This document shows positions 34,698-43,946 of a DNA stretch of 64,000 nucleotides, one piece after another (the stretch's first letter is position 1; every line of letters begins with the position of its first letter). The position numbers were made by a program, and so were the translations under genes. The notes under the pieces were generated by a model. That model was not told the origin of the DNA, did no database searches, and saw only the letters and a list, made by a program, of their open reading frames with translations. Source of the stretch: an uncultured Bacteroides sp. (lineage in GTDB: Bacteria > Bacteroidota > Bacteroidia > Bacteroidales > Bacteroidaceae); contig NZ_CAUFUE010000019.1 of assembly GCF_959029255.1 (NCBI RefSeq), forward strand, positions 1-64,000, read 5' to 3'.

Positions 34698-37586
34698 TTA
34701 CTCCTGTGATAACGTAAACTCCACCGGTTGCCCATGCTGGCACGTCACGGTGACAATCGTCTCTGCCTGGTTGGTATGTACGGTTACTTTCTCATGGGGT
34801 GTTGCGCTTCTCCATTTGCCTTTTAGAACCAGTTTCTTTTCAATGGGGCGGCTTGGCTCTTTGGTGGTATAGGCCTTTTCGGAGATATTCAAGTTGGGGT
34901 CGCAGACGCTGAGCAAGAGGTTGGCGCCCGCTTGCTTCCGCATCACCATTGTTTCGGCAGGGATGGAGAGGAAGATTTTATCTTTTGCGGGAAGATAGGT
35001 CTCAAAGGCGGCGTATGCGGTGATACCCGTCGGCTCGTCGGCAACTACATGGGCGATGCTGTCTTTTTGGAGTACACGGTAAGGAACTTCCCGGCGGGCG
35101 GCATTCAGTTCTTCCGGGGTGGGCTGTATCAGTACCATGTATTCGTACTGGGCATTTTGCGGCGCTACTCCATGATTGATGTAGGCGGACGCGAAAGTTC
35201 CCTGCGTCTTGGCACGAGTCTTTTCATGGCGGGAGTCTTGCCGGGCAATCTGTATCTGCACGTTGTCGCCATCTACCAGATAGTAATTGTTGTATCCGTC
35301 TTGGATGCAATGGCGCTTTCCGTCATTCAACTCCAGATGGAAAGGCTTGTCTTTCAGTTTGCCGTCTATGTGGATATCATTCTTTCCTTGTTGAAAAGTA
35401 CTCTGAAAAAGAGTCGTTTCGGTTGGGAAAGAAGCGTTGCTGTTGCTGATGCCTGTACCCAGGCATATCATGCGGTTATCGAAACAGAAAACGGACTTGC
35501 GGGCAACGAAATCGGGGGTGAAGTTTTTCAGGTTACGTTCCATCAGCTTCATGGCAAACATGCCGTTCTTCTCTTCCAATGAACTGCTGCCTGAGAAGTT
35601 TTCTTTGGAATGTGCCATGGTGGTGCCGGGCAGGGGGCTGTCCAGCAAATCAAAAGGCAGATGTATCGTGGTGGTTCCCGGCAGACGGTTCCAGTCCCAT
35701 CCGTTTTCGTCGAAGCCACTGGCTTTGCGGGAGGGGTAACCCATGATTTGAACGGAGCCGTAACTTTGGTAACGTCCGTAGCGGTTGTCTTTCTTGTAAA
35801 TCTCGGCTCCCCACACGTCGGTGGTGTAACCTTTCAGGGTCACCATCCAGTCGTTGCGGCGGAAGATACCTGCCGAACCGTAGTTGTATACGAAGAAGCC
35901 TTGCGGCGCTTTTGCGGGGGTAATTCCTTCTTTCCTGAAATAGGCGGCTTCCGGGGTGTTCTCGTCACAAAGCCGCAGGTAGTCCGCCGCTAAGTGGTGG
36001 TCGAAGGGATTGCCTTCTCCCGATAAATCTCCGGCAAGGGCAAGGTGGGCGAAGGCTGCTACGTCATCCTCTTTCATGGAGAAGCCGAAAGGATGCCTTC
36101 CACTGATTCCGATACCCCATTCGTAGCGGTTGCAATAGTTGCGCATGGAGATGAACGCGGACTTCAGCACTTGGCGTGCTTCCACGGTGGGGACATACCG
36201 GGTATGGGCGGTGAGTGCGGTGAATTGTCCTGCCATGGCAAGCACGCCTGTGGTGTAGGCAGGATAAAATCCTCCGTGGTGGAAGGTGGTTCCGTCTACT
36301 TTGATGCCGCCGATGGTGCCCGGACTGTATTGTAAGGAGCCGCTCAACCATCTGGAGTGTGCCTGCAATGCGCGTGCCCGTTCCCTTTCGTCCACAAACA
36401 TGAGGGCGGATACGGTTTTCGCCATCAGCAGGGTGTGCCAGCTATCCAGTAATTCGTCCCGCCCGTATTGGAAAGGTATCCTTGTTTCCTGCAATGCCGA
36501 CCAGAAGATGAGCGCTGAAAGAATATTGTCCCTGTTGGGAGCTTTCCAGATGGCATCGCGCATCAGCCATGCTGTGGTATATATTTTTCGTACCTGATAA
36601 CCATAGTGATGGTTAGTGCCCATGCCGCTGCCGAAAGCGAAACCTTGGTTGATGGCATAGTCCCAGACGAGGAAATAGTTCTTTGCCGATTGGGCGGAAT
36701 GGTTGTAACAGGCATCATAGGCAAAGCCCGAAAGCATATCTTCCAGGTCGTTCCAGGAGAGTTCGCCTTTTTGCCGGTCCAGTTCGTCGGGCGCTACGAT
36801 GGGAGCCCCCTTAAAACCGTTGCCGGAAGGGCGGATGTTGGCAGCCTTAAAGGTACTGTAGGCTTTTGATACGCTTTTCTTGGGGGCTTCCCGGATGTCG
36901 AGCGCAGCGGTCAGCCGTGCTTCTACGGTAGCCAGTTCTTGTTTTTCGGCTGCGGTCAATGATTGGCTGAGGGGTAGGTCGTATTGATATTGTTCCCATT
37001 GCCAGACGCGGCACCAATGCCATAGGTCGCGGTAGGTGAGTGAATTGTTGGTAGGCATCTGCAGGTCGGGGGTGGTGCGGTCATTGATTTTCTTTACGGG
37101 GAAGGTCAGGCGGTCTATGAAGACACGCCCTGCACGGTTGGGGGCGACGATGCGGTAGCCGGCAATTTCTTTTTCCTGCTTGTCTCCCTGCGTATGCTTG
37201 AAACTTATCCAGCAAGCGCGCCATCCGGCGGCATACAGGCGGAAACCGAAGTGATGGGAAACATGCCCGGTGGGAGAGTAGAATTCAAAACGCAGGGAGT
37301 CTTGCTGAGGTTGCTCATTGTATATCCACAGAGTAATTCCGTTGTCGCCGTCCAAGGTAAAAGCGGACTGGGACGGGATGTCCAACACACTGTTTGGAGA
37401 GAATTTCCATTCCAGGCTCTTATTGCCTTCTTTATAGTATAATGACGATAGGGCCAACTCTTGTTCATGGGAACTCTTGAAGTTCAGGGGAATGCCTTCT
37501 TCAAAGCCGATGAATTGGGCAAAGGCGGGGGAACCAAGATAGAATAAGATGAATAATAGCAGATAGTTTCTTCGGGTCATAGCCAT
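34698..37586 (-). CDS. PL8 lyase, chondroitinase ABC type
   Basis: This 962-residue exported lyase has a signal peptide (MAMTRRNYLLLFILFYLGSPAFA), an N-terminal jelly roll (FIGFEEGIP... to about residue 190), a toroid and super-sandwich domains. The catalytic His and Tyr lie in FHHGGFYPAY, Arg in SGRHPFG 60 residues after His, and Glu in WGAEIYKKDNRYGRY, 158 after His (152 in the Proteus enzyme). It is related to, but clearly different from, the 1027- and 793-residue lyases nearby, so the three may divide the substrate by sulfation or chain length. A -7 box lies at 37619-37626. A possible HTCS site lies about 120 bases upstream. Confidence 0.9.
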   Translation of the reverse strand: MAMTRRNYLLLFILFYLGSPAFAQFIGFEEGIPLNFKSSHEQELALSSLYYKEGNKSLEWKFSPNSVLDIPSQSAFTLDGDNGITLWIYNEQPQQDSLRFEFYSPTGHVSHHFGFRLYAAGWRACWISFKHTQGDKQEKEIAGYRIVAPNRAGRVFIDRLTFPVKKINDRTTPDLQMPTNNSLTYRDLWHWCRVWQWEQYQYDLPLSQSLTAAEKQELATVEARLTAALDIREAPKKSVSKAYSTFKAANIRPSGNGFKGAPIVAPDELDRQKGELSWNDLEDMLSGFAYDACYNHSAQSAKNYFLVWDYAINQGFAFGSGMGTNHHYGYQVRKIYTTAWLMRDAIWKAPNRDNILSALIFWSALQETRIPFQYGRDELLDSWHTLLMAKTVSALMFVDERERARALQAHSRWLSGSLQYSPGTIGGIKVDGTTFHHGGFYPAYTTGVLAMAGQFTALTAHTRYVPTVEARQVLKSAFISMRNYCNRYEWGIGISGRHPFGFSMKEDDVAAFAHLALAGDLSGEGNPFDHHLAADYLRLCDENTPEAAYFRKEGITPAKAPQGFFVYNYGSAGIFRRNDWMVTLKGYTTDVWGAEIYKKDNRYGRYQSYGSVQIMGYPSRKASGFDENGWDWNRLPGTTTIHLPFDLLDSPLPGTTMAHSKENFSGSSSLEEKNGMFAMKLMERNLKNFTPDFVARKSVFCFDNRMICLGTGISNSNASFPTETTLFQSTFQQGKNDIHIDGKLKDKPFHLELNDGKRHCIQDGYNNYYLVDGDNVQIQIARQDSRHEKTRAKTQGTFASAYINHGVAPQNAQYEYMVLIQPTPEELNAARREVPYRVLQKDSIAHVVADEPTGITAYAAFETYLPAKDKIFLSIPAETMVMRKQAGANLLLSVCDPNLNISEKAYTTKEPSRPIEKKLVLKGKWRSATPHEKVTVHTNQAETIVTVTCQHGQPVEFTLSQE

Positions 37587-37618
37587 CGGGGTAATTAAGG
37601 TGATTAATCAGTGTATGG

Positions 37619-37626
37619 CAAAATTA
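37619..37626 (-). promoter_or_regulatory. -7 element for the PL8 gene at 34698-37586
   Basis: The minus strand reads TAATTTTG, 33 bases before the ATG, giving a leader of about 26 nt. Confidence 0.5.
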
Positions 37627-37704
37627 CGGGATATGGTTATAATTATATGGGTGGATTGTACAAAACAGGTAGTTAAATCATTCATCTGTGACGGAAAACA
37701 GTTA

Positions 37705-37738
37705 CTTTTGAATAAAAGTATACTTCTCTTGTATCAAA
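37705..37738. promoter_or_regulatory. Candidate HTCS operator upstream of the PL8 gene
   Basis: CTTTTGAATAAAAG at 37705 is followed by CTCTTGTATC at 37726, half-sites 21 bp apart, matching the site at 29858. Relative to the minus-strand PL8 gene it is in the opposite orientation and about 120-150 bases upstream. Confidence 0.45.
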
Positions 37739-37804
37739 GAAATGAAGCAGGTGGAACAGCAGCAACGCCATTTTGAGAGTACGGAGAAAAAGTAAGAGCA
37801 GGAT

Positions 37805-37942
37805 GTGTCAAAAACACACGAGCACTTTCATAATGTTATAATATTAGGCGCGGATTACGCGGAATAACGTGGATTCAATAAGCTAAATCCGTGAAATCCG
37901 CGTAATTCGCGCCTAAAAGAAAGTGCTAAGAGGGTTTTGACA
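37805..37942. repeat. Nested inverted repeat downstream of a SusD gene
   Basis: Outer arms are GTGTCAAAA (37805) and TTTTGACA (37934). The middle arms are AGCACTTTC (37821) and GAAAGTGCT (37919). The inner arms are TTAGGCGCGGATTACGCGG (37853) and CCGCGTAATTCGCGCCTAA (to 37916). It lies 25 bases after the SusD stop and may end that transcript. Confidence 0.85.
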
Positions 37943-37967
37943 ACCTCTTTCTCTGTGTATCTATCTC

Positions 37968-39485
37968 TTAATAACCAGCATTATTACTCCAACCCGTCAG
38001 CTTGATTTGTGTAGACGGTATCGGGAAATAGTAGTGGCTATTTGCTTTCATCAGTGAAGACGGATAATATTGAGTCTTAAATTCACCGACTTTTTCCCGA
38101 CGAACGAGATTGAACCAACGCTTGTATTCTGCCAGGAACTCATAACCGCTTTCTGCGAATACCGCTTTATCAAATTCTTCGCTGTTGGTGGTAGTGGTGA
38201 TATTCGTAATACCGGCTCTTTTTTGTACTTGTTGCAAGCAATCCAAAGCTGTATTATTGACTGTCCCTGTTGCGAGGTTGGAGGCTTCGGCATACATCAG
38301 TAAGACTTCCGCATAGCGCAAGATGGGAGTAATACCGTTGGATTGCGCGCTGTTTCCGGCCGCTCCCTGGTTATAATCCTGATATTTGGCGATACATGGA
38401 AATCCATCCTGACTGTCTTGCCATTTCACGCTTCCCTTGGCGGTAGGCCACTCGGTCATATAATTGAATTCCTTACGGGCGCCTTCGGGATATTGTGCCA
38501 TATAGTCCGGGTCTGCATAGTAATCGGCCCAACCTGCTACTTTATAGTCGCGGGGATAGAATGACTTTCCGTATTGGCTGGCTACCTTGTTTTTCACTGA
38601 ATTATGGATGGCGAACATGTGCTCATTGGCTTCTTCCTTCTTGGCTTCTTTCCATAAATCGGCATAGACAGGTGTCAGGTACAGTCCCGAATGTTGGATG
38701 ATATCCAGTGACTCTTCGGCTGCTTTTGCATAATACTCTTTACCGAGTTTCAACGGCCATCCTGCCATTGTCATATACACTTCGGAAAGCAAAGCTTTAG
38801 CTGCCCATTTTGACGGGGTGGAGCTGAAACCGCTACGGCTTTTGGCGGGAAGTGAAGTGGAGGCTTCTATCAAATCGGGTACAATGACTTTGTTGTAGAT
38901 TTCGGCTACCGAAGCACGTTCCTGATTAATGGGAACATCCATGGAAAGTGTAACGCAAGGTACGTCTCCAAAAATACGTACCAGGTAGAAGTAGCTTAGT
39001 GCGCGCATGAAGCGAGCTTCGGCAACCACGGCTTTGTACTGATTGGCAATCTTTTGGGATTCGGCCTTTTCTTCGTCTGTACTCCCGGTGACTTCAGGTA
39101 TGGGAGTTCCGGCGATGAGCCGGTTGGCTCCTGTGATGACGCCCCAGAAAGTGGCCCATGAGGTATCCCAGTCTGCTGTATTTGAGCTGATGCTGGGGGT
39201 TAGCTGGATGATGTAATCAAGCACGTTGTTGGGTTTCGGAGAACTTACCATCTGGTCACCGGCACAGTCGATGCGCATCATGCGGCAATTGAAACCGTAG
39301 TTATCGTGCCACAAATTCTTATAGAGTCCGGTAGCGGCGAGTTCTACTTTCTTCAGTTCTATTTCTTGTCCTTCCTGATTGTATTCTTCTTCAGTGACAA
39401 AGGATGGGGGATATTGGTCTAAGTCTACGCATGAAGTAGTAAGAGCCAGGCAACATCCTAAAGTGATATATATTAATTTCTTCAT
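37968..39485 (-). CDS. SusD-like surface glycan-binding lipoprotein (pair 4)
   Basis: Lipoprotein signal MKKLIYITLGCCLALTTSC, then VDLDQYPPS; 505 residues. The SusD/RagB fold is shown by the ARFMRALSYFYLVRIFGDVPCV helix, AAKALLSEVYMTMAGW, LRYAEVLLMYAEASN and FAESGYEFLAEYKRWFNLVRR, ending in YYFPIPSTQI. It lies 27 bases after its SusC partner. Together they form a short operon with their own promoter and operator. Confidence 0.93.
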   Translation of the reverse strand: MKKLIYITLGCCLALTTSCVDLDQYPPSFVTEEEYNQEGQEIELKKVELAATGLYKNLWHDNYGFNCRMMRIDCAGDQMVSSPKPNNVLDYIIQLTPSISSNTADWDTSWATFWGVITGANRLIAGTPIPEVTGSTDEEKAESQKIANQYKAVVAEARFMRALSYFYLVRIFGDVPCVTLSMDVPINQERASVAEIYNKVIVPDLIEASTSLPAKSRSGFSSTPSKWAAKALLSEVYMTMAGWPLKLGKEYYAKAAEESLDIIQHSGLYLTPVYADLWKEAKKEEANEHMFAIHNSVKNKVASQYGKSFYPRDYKVAGWADYYADPDYMAQYPEGARKEFNYMTEWPTAKGSVKWQDSQDGFPCIAKYQDYNQGAAGNSAQSNGITPILRYAEVLLMYAEASNLATGTVNNTALDCLQQVQKRAGITNITTTTNSEEFDKAVFAESGYEFLAEYKRWFNLVRREKVGEFKTQYYPSSLMKANSHYYFPIPSTQIKLTGWSNNAGY

Positions 39486-39512
39486 ATCTGTATTATTTTT
39501 ATGGATTATGTA

Positions 39513-42500
39513 TTAGAATGAAAAGTTAACTCCCAACAAATAGTTTCGTCCGTTAGGGTAGCTTCCCCAGTCAACTCCGGAAGTCATCGGATTGCCTAAT
39601 GTGGATTCCGGGTCGAGTCCGTTGTAGCTTGTAATCATAAACGGGTTCTGCACGGAGAAGTACAATCTCAGGTCGTTTAAGAACATCTTGTCACAAGCGC
39701 TCTTGGGGAGGTTATATCCCAAGGTGATGCTTTTTACTTTCACGAAATCTCCCTTTTCAACGAAACGGCTATTGAAGCCTACGGTATTTTTCTTTACCTT
39801 CACGAAGCCCGGTACGTCGGTATTCTCATTGTCTTTTGTCCATCGGTTCAGTAAAGCCCGTTTCGGAGTGATGACATCCGTATTGATACCCGATACGGTA
39901 TTTCCATAACCGGACTGGTCTGTCACGTTATAGATATCGAAACCGTGGAAGCCGACGATGAACAATGACAAATCGAAGTCTTTGTAACGGAAGGTATTGC
40001 TCCATCCCCAGTTGAAACTTGGCTGGCCATTACCGATAATTCCTTGGTCGGCATCATTGTAGGCACCGTCCATATTGACATCTTTCAATTTCTCTTGTCC
40101 GGGTACTACGCCGTAGATGGAGGCGTAAGTTCCGGTAGTTTCCACGCCGCCTTTAATGACGGTTACCTTTTGGTTAACTTCATCGGTTTTCCATACTCCC
40201 AGGTTGGTATAACCCCAGAAAGTACCCAGTTTTTCTCCTTCAATCATTCTGAAGACTTTGTTCTCGAATGAACCGGCCTGGATTTGGGTATGGTCTAATG
40301 TAGGAATGCTTTTGAATATCCCCTTGTTGTGCGATAAAGTAACGTCCGTGTGCCAACTGAAGTTTTTATGGTTTACCGGGTCTGCACCGATTGTGATTTC
40401 AAAACCCCTGTTCTGGATTTCGCAAGCGTTCTTCAGAACCTCATCCCAACCGGTATGTACAGGTTGCTGAACTTCCATCAATACATCTTTGGATAGTTTG
40501 TTATACCAGTCAGCGGTGACGGTGAGGCGGCCATTGAAGAAACCGAGGTCTACTCCGACATTCACTTGGTCGTTGCGTTCCCACTTCAGATATTGTGCGG
40601 CAGGGCGGCCTACTACATAGGAAGTGCTCCCATCAGAGTTCACAGTAGGAACCATTTGTGAGAAAATGCGATAAGGTTCTACTGCCTGGTTTCCTACGGA
40701 ACCGTAACCGACACGTAGCTTGAGCTGACTGATTGGTTCGACATCTTGCATGAATGCTTCTTGCTTGACATCCCATGCCAATGCGGCGGATGGGAAGTAG
40801 TCCCATTTTTCTTTCAGGCGTGAAGAACCGTCTGCACGGATAGAAGCGGTCAGCATGTATTTATTCATCAATACGTAGTTTACGCGGAATATTCCGGAGA
40901 GTAGGGTATTGATGACGCGGTTTGAACTGGCATTTTGGTTGTAAGAATCGGCCAGACTGTTGAAGCCGAGACGCTCGAAGTACATATTGTTGGCAATGCC
41001 TTTCATGCTGAAACTGTTACTGTATGATTGTTCCAATACGGCAGTTGCGTTGATACGGTGATTTTTGTTGAACTCTTTTGTATAGTTCAAGGTATTGGTG
41101 TTGAGCCAGCTCCAGTTGAAAGCACTGTTTGCCGTGGCTTGTGTCTGAGTGTTCTTGAAGTAATAATAGCTCTTACTGTTTTCAGCGCTGGTAGCCAAAG
41201 AATTGGTGAAAGAAACACCTAGTTGGGTGCGGAATGTCAAACCGTCGATAATGGCGAAATCCATGTAACCTTGCAAGTTATTGGTCAGTTTGCGTGAATC
41301 TCCACTGATTTCGTTGATATATCCCATCGGGTTGTATGCCGGGTTACCGCCTACAGCATAGTTATTGTTGTAGTCACCGTTTTCCTTCGTAGGACTTACG
41401 GTGTTGGGGAAATTGATGGCAGATATGAGCAAACCTTCATATTGGTTCATGCGGGGACCGGAGGAGATATTCATGTTACCGTAGATGTTCATACCTACTT
41501 TCCACCATTTTTTCAACTTAGTGTCAACCTTCAAACGCCAGTTGAAAGCATCGTTCTTAGAATTCTTGATGGTACCTTCCGTGCTTTCGTAACGCAAAGA
41601 TGCCAGGAAGTTTGTCTTTTCCCCACCACCTGAGATTGAAACTTCATAATTCTGTGATACACCCGGAGAATTAAAGATATTGTCGATGTAGTTGTATCCT
41701 TCACTGCCATTGGCAAAAGCAGCAATTTGCTGGTCTGTGTAGTAAACCTTTGCAGGCTTTCCCTGGCTTTCATTGTATTCTCTGCCATAGTCATTTGCCA
41801 ATCCGGCGAATTCGGCGGGAGAAAGTAAATCGGGTTTGTTGATAACCGTCTTCAGGGTAGCGAAGGCATTAACGGATACCGTCAGCCTGTCTTTGTTAGG
41901 AGTTTTGGTAGTTACCAGAATTACGCCATTGGCGCCACGTGAACCGTAAACAGCTGTGGCGGATGCATCTTTCAACACTTCGATAGATTGGATATCGGCA
42001 GGATTTAATGCTTTCAGAGAGCCGCCGATAAAACCGTCTACCACCACCAACGGTTCACTGTCTGCCGTAATGGAGTTGATACCACGGATGCGAATGGTTT
42101 GATCGCTGGAGGGGTCGCCGCCGCTTACGATGGATACACCTGCCATGCGTCCTTGCAGAGCTTCGGATACGTTGCCGGAAGGCGTGTTTTTCAGGGCATC
42201 AGCAGCTTTAACGGATGTCACGGCGCCGGTCAGGTCACTTTTACGTTGCACGCCGTACCCCACTACTACTACTTCTTGTAATAATTGGCTGTCTTCTGCT
42301 AATTTTACATTAATGACTGATTTACCGTTTACCGCGACTTTCTGTGTTTGATAACCGATGTACGAGAATACCAGGGTTGCGTTTGCCGGTACATTGGAAA
42401 GGCTGTAATTGCCGTCGATGTCTGTAATACATCCGTTACTGGTTCCTTCCACTTGGATAGAGGCACCGATTACCGGACCGAGATTGTCACTTACAGTACC

Positions 42501-42596
42501 TGTTACTGTGATGTTCTGCGCATTTGCCTGGGTGGCAAATAATACAGAAAGCAACATAATACCTAATGCTTTTAAAAAAACAGTTTTCTGTTTCAT
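39513..42596 (-). CDS. SusC-like TonB-dependent outer-membrane transporter (pair 4)
   Basis: This 1027-residue transporter has a signal peptide (MKQKTVFLKALGIMLLSVLFATQANA), a carboxypeptidase-regulatory-like domain (ITVTGTVSDNLGPVIGASI), the LQEVVVVGYGVQRKSDLTG link, a plug (IRIRGINSI, VLKDASATAVYGSRGANG) and a barrel ending in LLGVNFSF. It has its own -7 box (42672-42679) and a dyad operator (42711-42740) that is shared with the SusC gene at 45719. A terminator separates it from the preceding SusC-SusD-DUF5017 operon. Confidence 0.93.
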   Translation of the reverse strand: MKQKTVFLKALGIMLLSVLFATQANAQNITVTGTVSDNLGPVIGASIQVEGTSNGCITDIDGNYSLSNVPANATLVFSYIGYQTQKVAVNGKSVINVKLAEDSQLLQEVVVVGYGVQRKSDLTGAVTSVKAADALKNTPSGNVSEALQGRMAGVSIVSGGDPSSDQTIRIRGINSITADSEPLVVVDGFIGGSLKALNPADIQSIEVLKDASATAVYGSRGANGVILVTTKTPNKDRLTVSVNAFATLKTVINKPDLLSPAEFAGLANDYGREYNESQGKPAKVYYTDQQIAAFANGSEGYNYIDNIFNSPGVSQNYEVSISGGGEKTNFLASLRYESTEGTIKNSKNDAFNWRLKVDTKLKKWWKVGMNIYGNMNISSGPRMNQYEGLLISAINFPNTVSPTKENGDYNNNYAVGGNPAYNPMGYINEISGDSRKLTNNLQGYMDFAIIDGLTFRTQLGVSFTNSLATSAENSKSYYYFKNTQTQATANSAFNWSWLNTNTLNYTKEFNKNHRINATAVLEQSYSNSFSMKGIANNMYFERLGFNSLADSYNQNASSNRVINTLLSGIFRVNYVLMNKYMLTASIRADGSSRLKEKWDYFPSAALAWDVKQEAFMQDVEPISQLKLRVGYGSVGNQAVEPYRIFSQMVPTVNSDGSTSYVVGRPAAQYLKWERNDQVNVGVDLGFFNGRLTVTADWYNKLSKDVLMEVQQPVHTGWDEVLKNACEIQNRGFEITIGADPVNHKNFSWHTDVTLSHNKGIFKSIPTLDHTQIQAGSFENKVFRMIEGEKLGTFWGYTNLGVWKTDEVNQKVTVIKGGVETTGTYASIYGVVPGQEKLKDVNMDGAYNDADQGIIGNGQPSFNWGWSNTFRYKDFDLSLFIVGFHGFDIYNVTDQSGYGNTVSGINTDVITPKRALLNRWTKDNENTDVPGFVKVKKNTVGFNSRFVEKGDFVKVKSITLGYNLPKSACDKMFLNDLRLYFSVQNPFMITSYNGLDPESTLGNPMTSGVDWGSYPNGRNYLLGVNFSF

Positions 42597-42671
42597 AAGT
42601 ATTAATTTAATTGGTTAATGAAAAGGGTTTTATTAATAGGCCATTACCTGAAACGGGGGGTAACGACTGTG

Positions 42672-42679
42672 CAAATGTA
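42672..42679 (-). promoter_or_regulatory. -7 element for SusC pair 4
   Basis: The minus strand reads TACATTTG. The operator GTTCGC starts exactly 40 bases upstream of the same reference base as in the other SusC promoter. The leader is about 70 nt. Confidence 0.65.
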
Positions 42680-42710
42680 TACGATGTATGTATCGGGAAC
42701 CTTATATAAT

Positions 42711-42740
42711 CGTTCGCAAAAAGTCCGAATACGTACATTT
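42711..42740. promoter_or_regulatory. Dyad operator, probably for the second HTCS (SusC pair 4)
   Basis: GTTCGCAAA at 42712 is followed by GTCCGAATACGTACATT. The site at 48991 reads GTTCGCAAAT then GTACGAATTCGTACATT. The shared consensus is GTTCGCAAANNGTNCGAAT followed by NCGTACATT. Placement upstream of the -33 region suits an activator. Confidence 0.7.
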
Positions 42741-42760
42741 AAAGTTCCGGTTGTCCCAAC

Positions 42761-42798
42761 AAAAAAAGAGGAGAGGGGCCTCACGGTCACTCTCCTCC
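42761..42798 (-). terminator. Intrinsic terminator after the DUF5017 gene
   Basis: On the minus strand GAGGAGAG pairs with CTCTCCTC across about 13 bases, followed by TTTTTTTG. It ends the SusC-SusD-DUF5017 operon upstream of the next SusC promoter. Confidence 0.8.
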
Positions 42799-42874
42799 AC
42801 ACATATCAAATTGATTAAGGTCTATTTGATTATCTGATGTATAAATTATCAAGGTTAGAAGTCTTGCGTCATTA

Positions 42875-43915
42875 TTATTCCGTTACGACTACTTTGTACT
42901 CGTGTACTACCGTCTTCTGCTGCTTGTAATTGCCGTTGGTAGCTACGAAAGTAGCGGTGTATGTGCCGGGTTTATCGTAAGTATAACTGTAACTTTCGAC
43001 GTTCTCGGTGATATCTTTCAGACCTGTTCCGGCATCGGGGGTACAAGCGTTGACTACGAGCAGATTGGATACCAACCAGCTATATTTCAAAGCTGCCTTT
43101 GCACCTGAACTGTGGATAAAGAAGTTGTTTATATCCTCTAAGTTCCAAATACCGGAAATGTTGGGAGCTGATTTGTTGGTCGTTCCGTAAGCCAGGTTCG
43201 TAACCTTGGCAGTGGTAGACAGCGCTTTCTGGTCGCTCAGTTTATGCTTGTACAACATATTCAGGGCTGTGAGGCCAAATGAACCTGCACCCAGGGAGGT
43301 TTCCGAGCCATCCGTCATTTTATTGACGATTTGCATATTCTTGAAGAAGAACTTTGGCTGTGTCTGAGAGTTGTCTACACCTTTATACATGGCGGCAATG
43401 ACGATTCTTTTACCCAGATAAGGTTTCATGTCAAACTCAAAGCTCTTGGTAGAGGTAGGAGTGGGAAGTTGGTCGGCCGGTATAAGGTCTTTCCAACCTT
43501 CGTGCTTCTCTACCAATACGGAGTCTTCCTCGAATTTGTTTTTAAACAATCCGGGGAAATCGTTATCGGAGACATACAGATGAAAATCTATTGCGGATAA
43601 TTTTCCGTACTGGCTTTGTAAATCAAGCTTCAGCGTGGAACTTTCTATATCGTTTTCATCCACTGTGATGCGGTCTCTGTATTCATACTTCTTTCCGGCT
43701 TCACCGCTGAAGAAAGTAAGGAAATCGGGGTCACCGTTGAAATGGAACTCTACGGGAGTTCCTTTCTTTACGGTAATAGTCTGGCCGTCGAAACTGACAC
43801 CCTCATTGGTCGCAACGTTTACGCTGAGTTTGGCATCTTTGGTGAGTTCGTTCTCACAAGAAGCTAAAGCAAAGCTTGCGATGCCGACTGCTATTAATAA
43901 TTTATTTAGTTTCAT
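42875..43915 (-). CDS. DUF5017-type surface glycan-binding lipoprotein
   Basis: This 346-residue lipoprotein (MKLNKLLIAVGIASFALASC then ENELTKD) follows SusD in the order SusC-SusD-third gene, typical of a surface glycan-binding protein. The N-terminal half (VEFHFNGDPDFLTFFSGEAGKKYEYRD) is the DUF5017 signature. The C-terminus (YTYDKPGTYTATFVATNGNYKQQKT) is a PKD-like beta-sandwich. It probably binds the same chains as the SusC/D pair beside it. Ligand identity is inference. Confidence 0.82.
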   Translation of the reverse strand: MKLNKLLIAVGIASFALASCENELTKDAKLSVNVATNEGVSFDGQTITVKKGTPVEFHFNGDPDFLTFFSGEAGKKYEYRDRITVDENDIESSTLKLDLQSQYGKLSAIDFHLYVSDNDFPGLFKNKFEEDSVLVEKHEGWKDLIPADQLPTPTSTKSFEFDMKPYLGKRIVIAAMYKGVDNSQTQPKFFFKNMQIVNKMTDGSETSLGAGSFGLTALNMLYKHKLSDQKALSTTAKVTNLAYGTTNKSAPNISGIWNLEDINNFFIHSSGAKAALKYSWLVSNLLVVNACTPDAGTGLKDITENVESYSYTYDKPGTYTATFVATNGNYKQQKTVVHEYKVVVTE

Positions 43916-43946
43916 ATCTTCTGTTTTTTATAATTTAGAAATAGGT

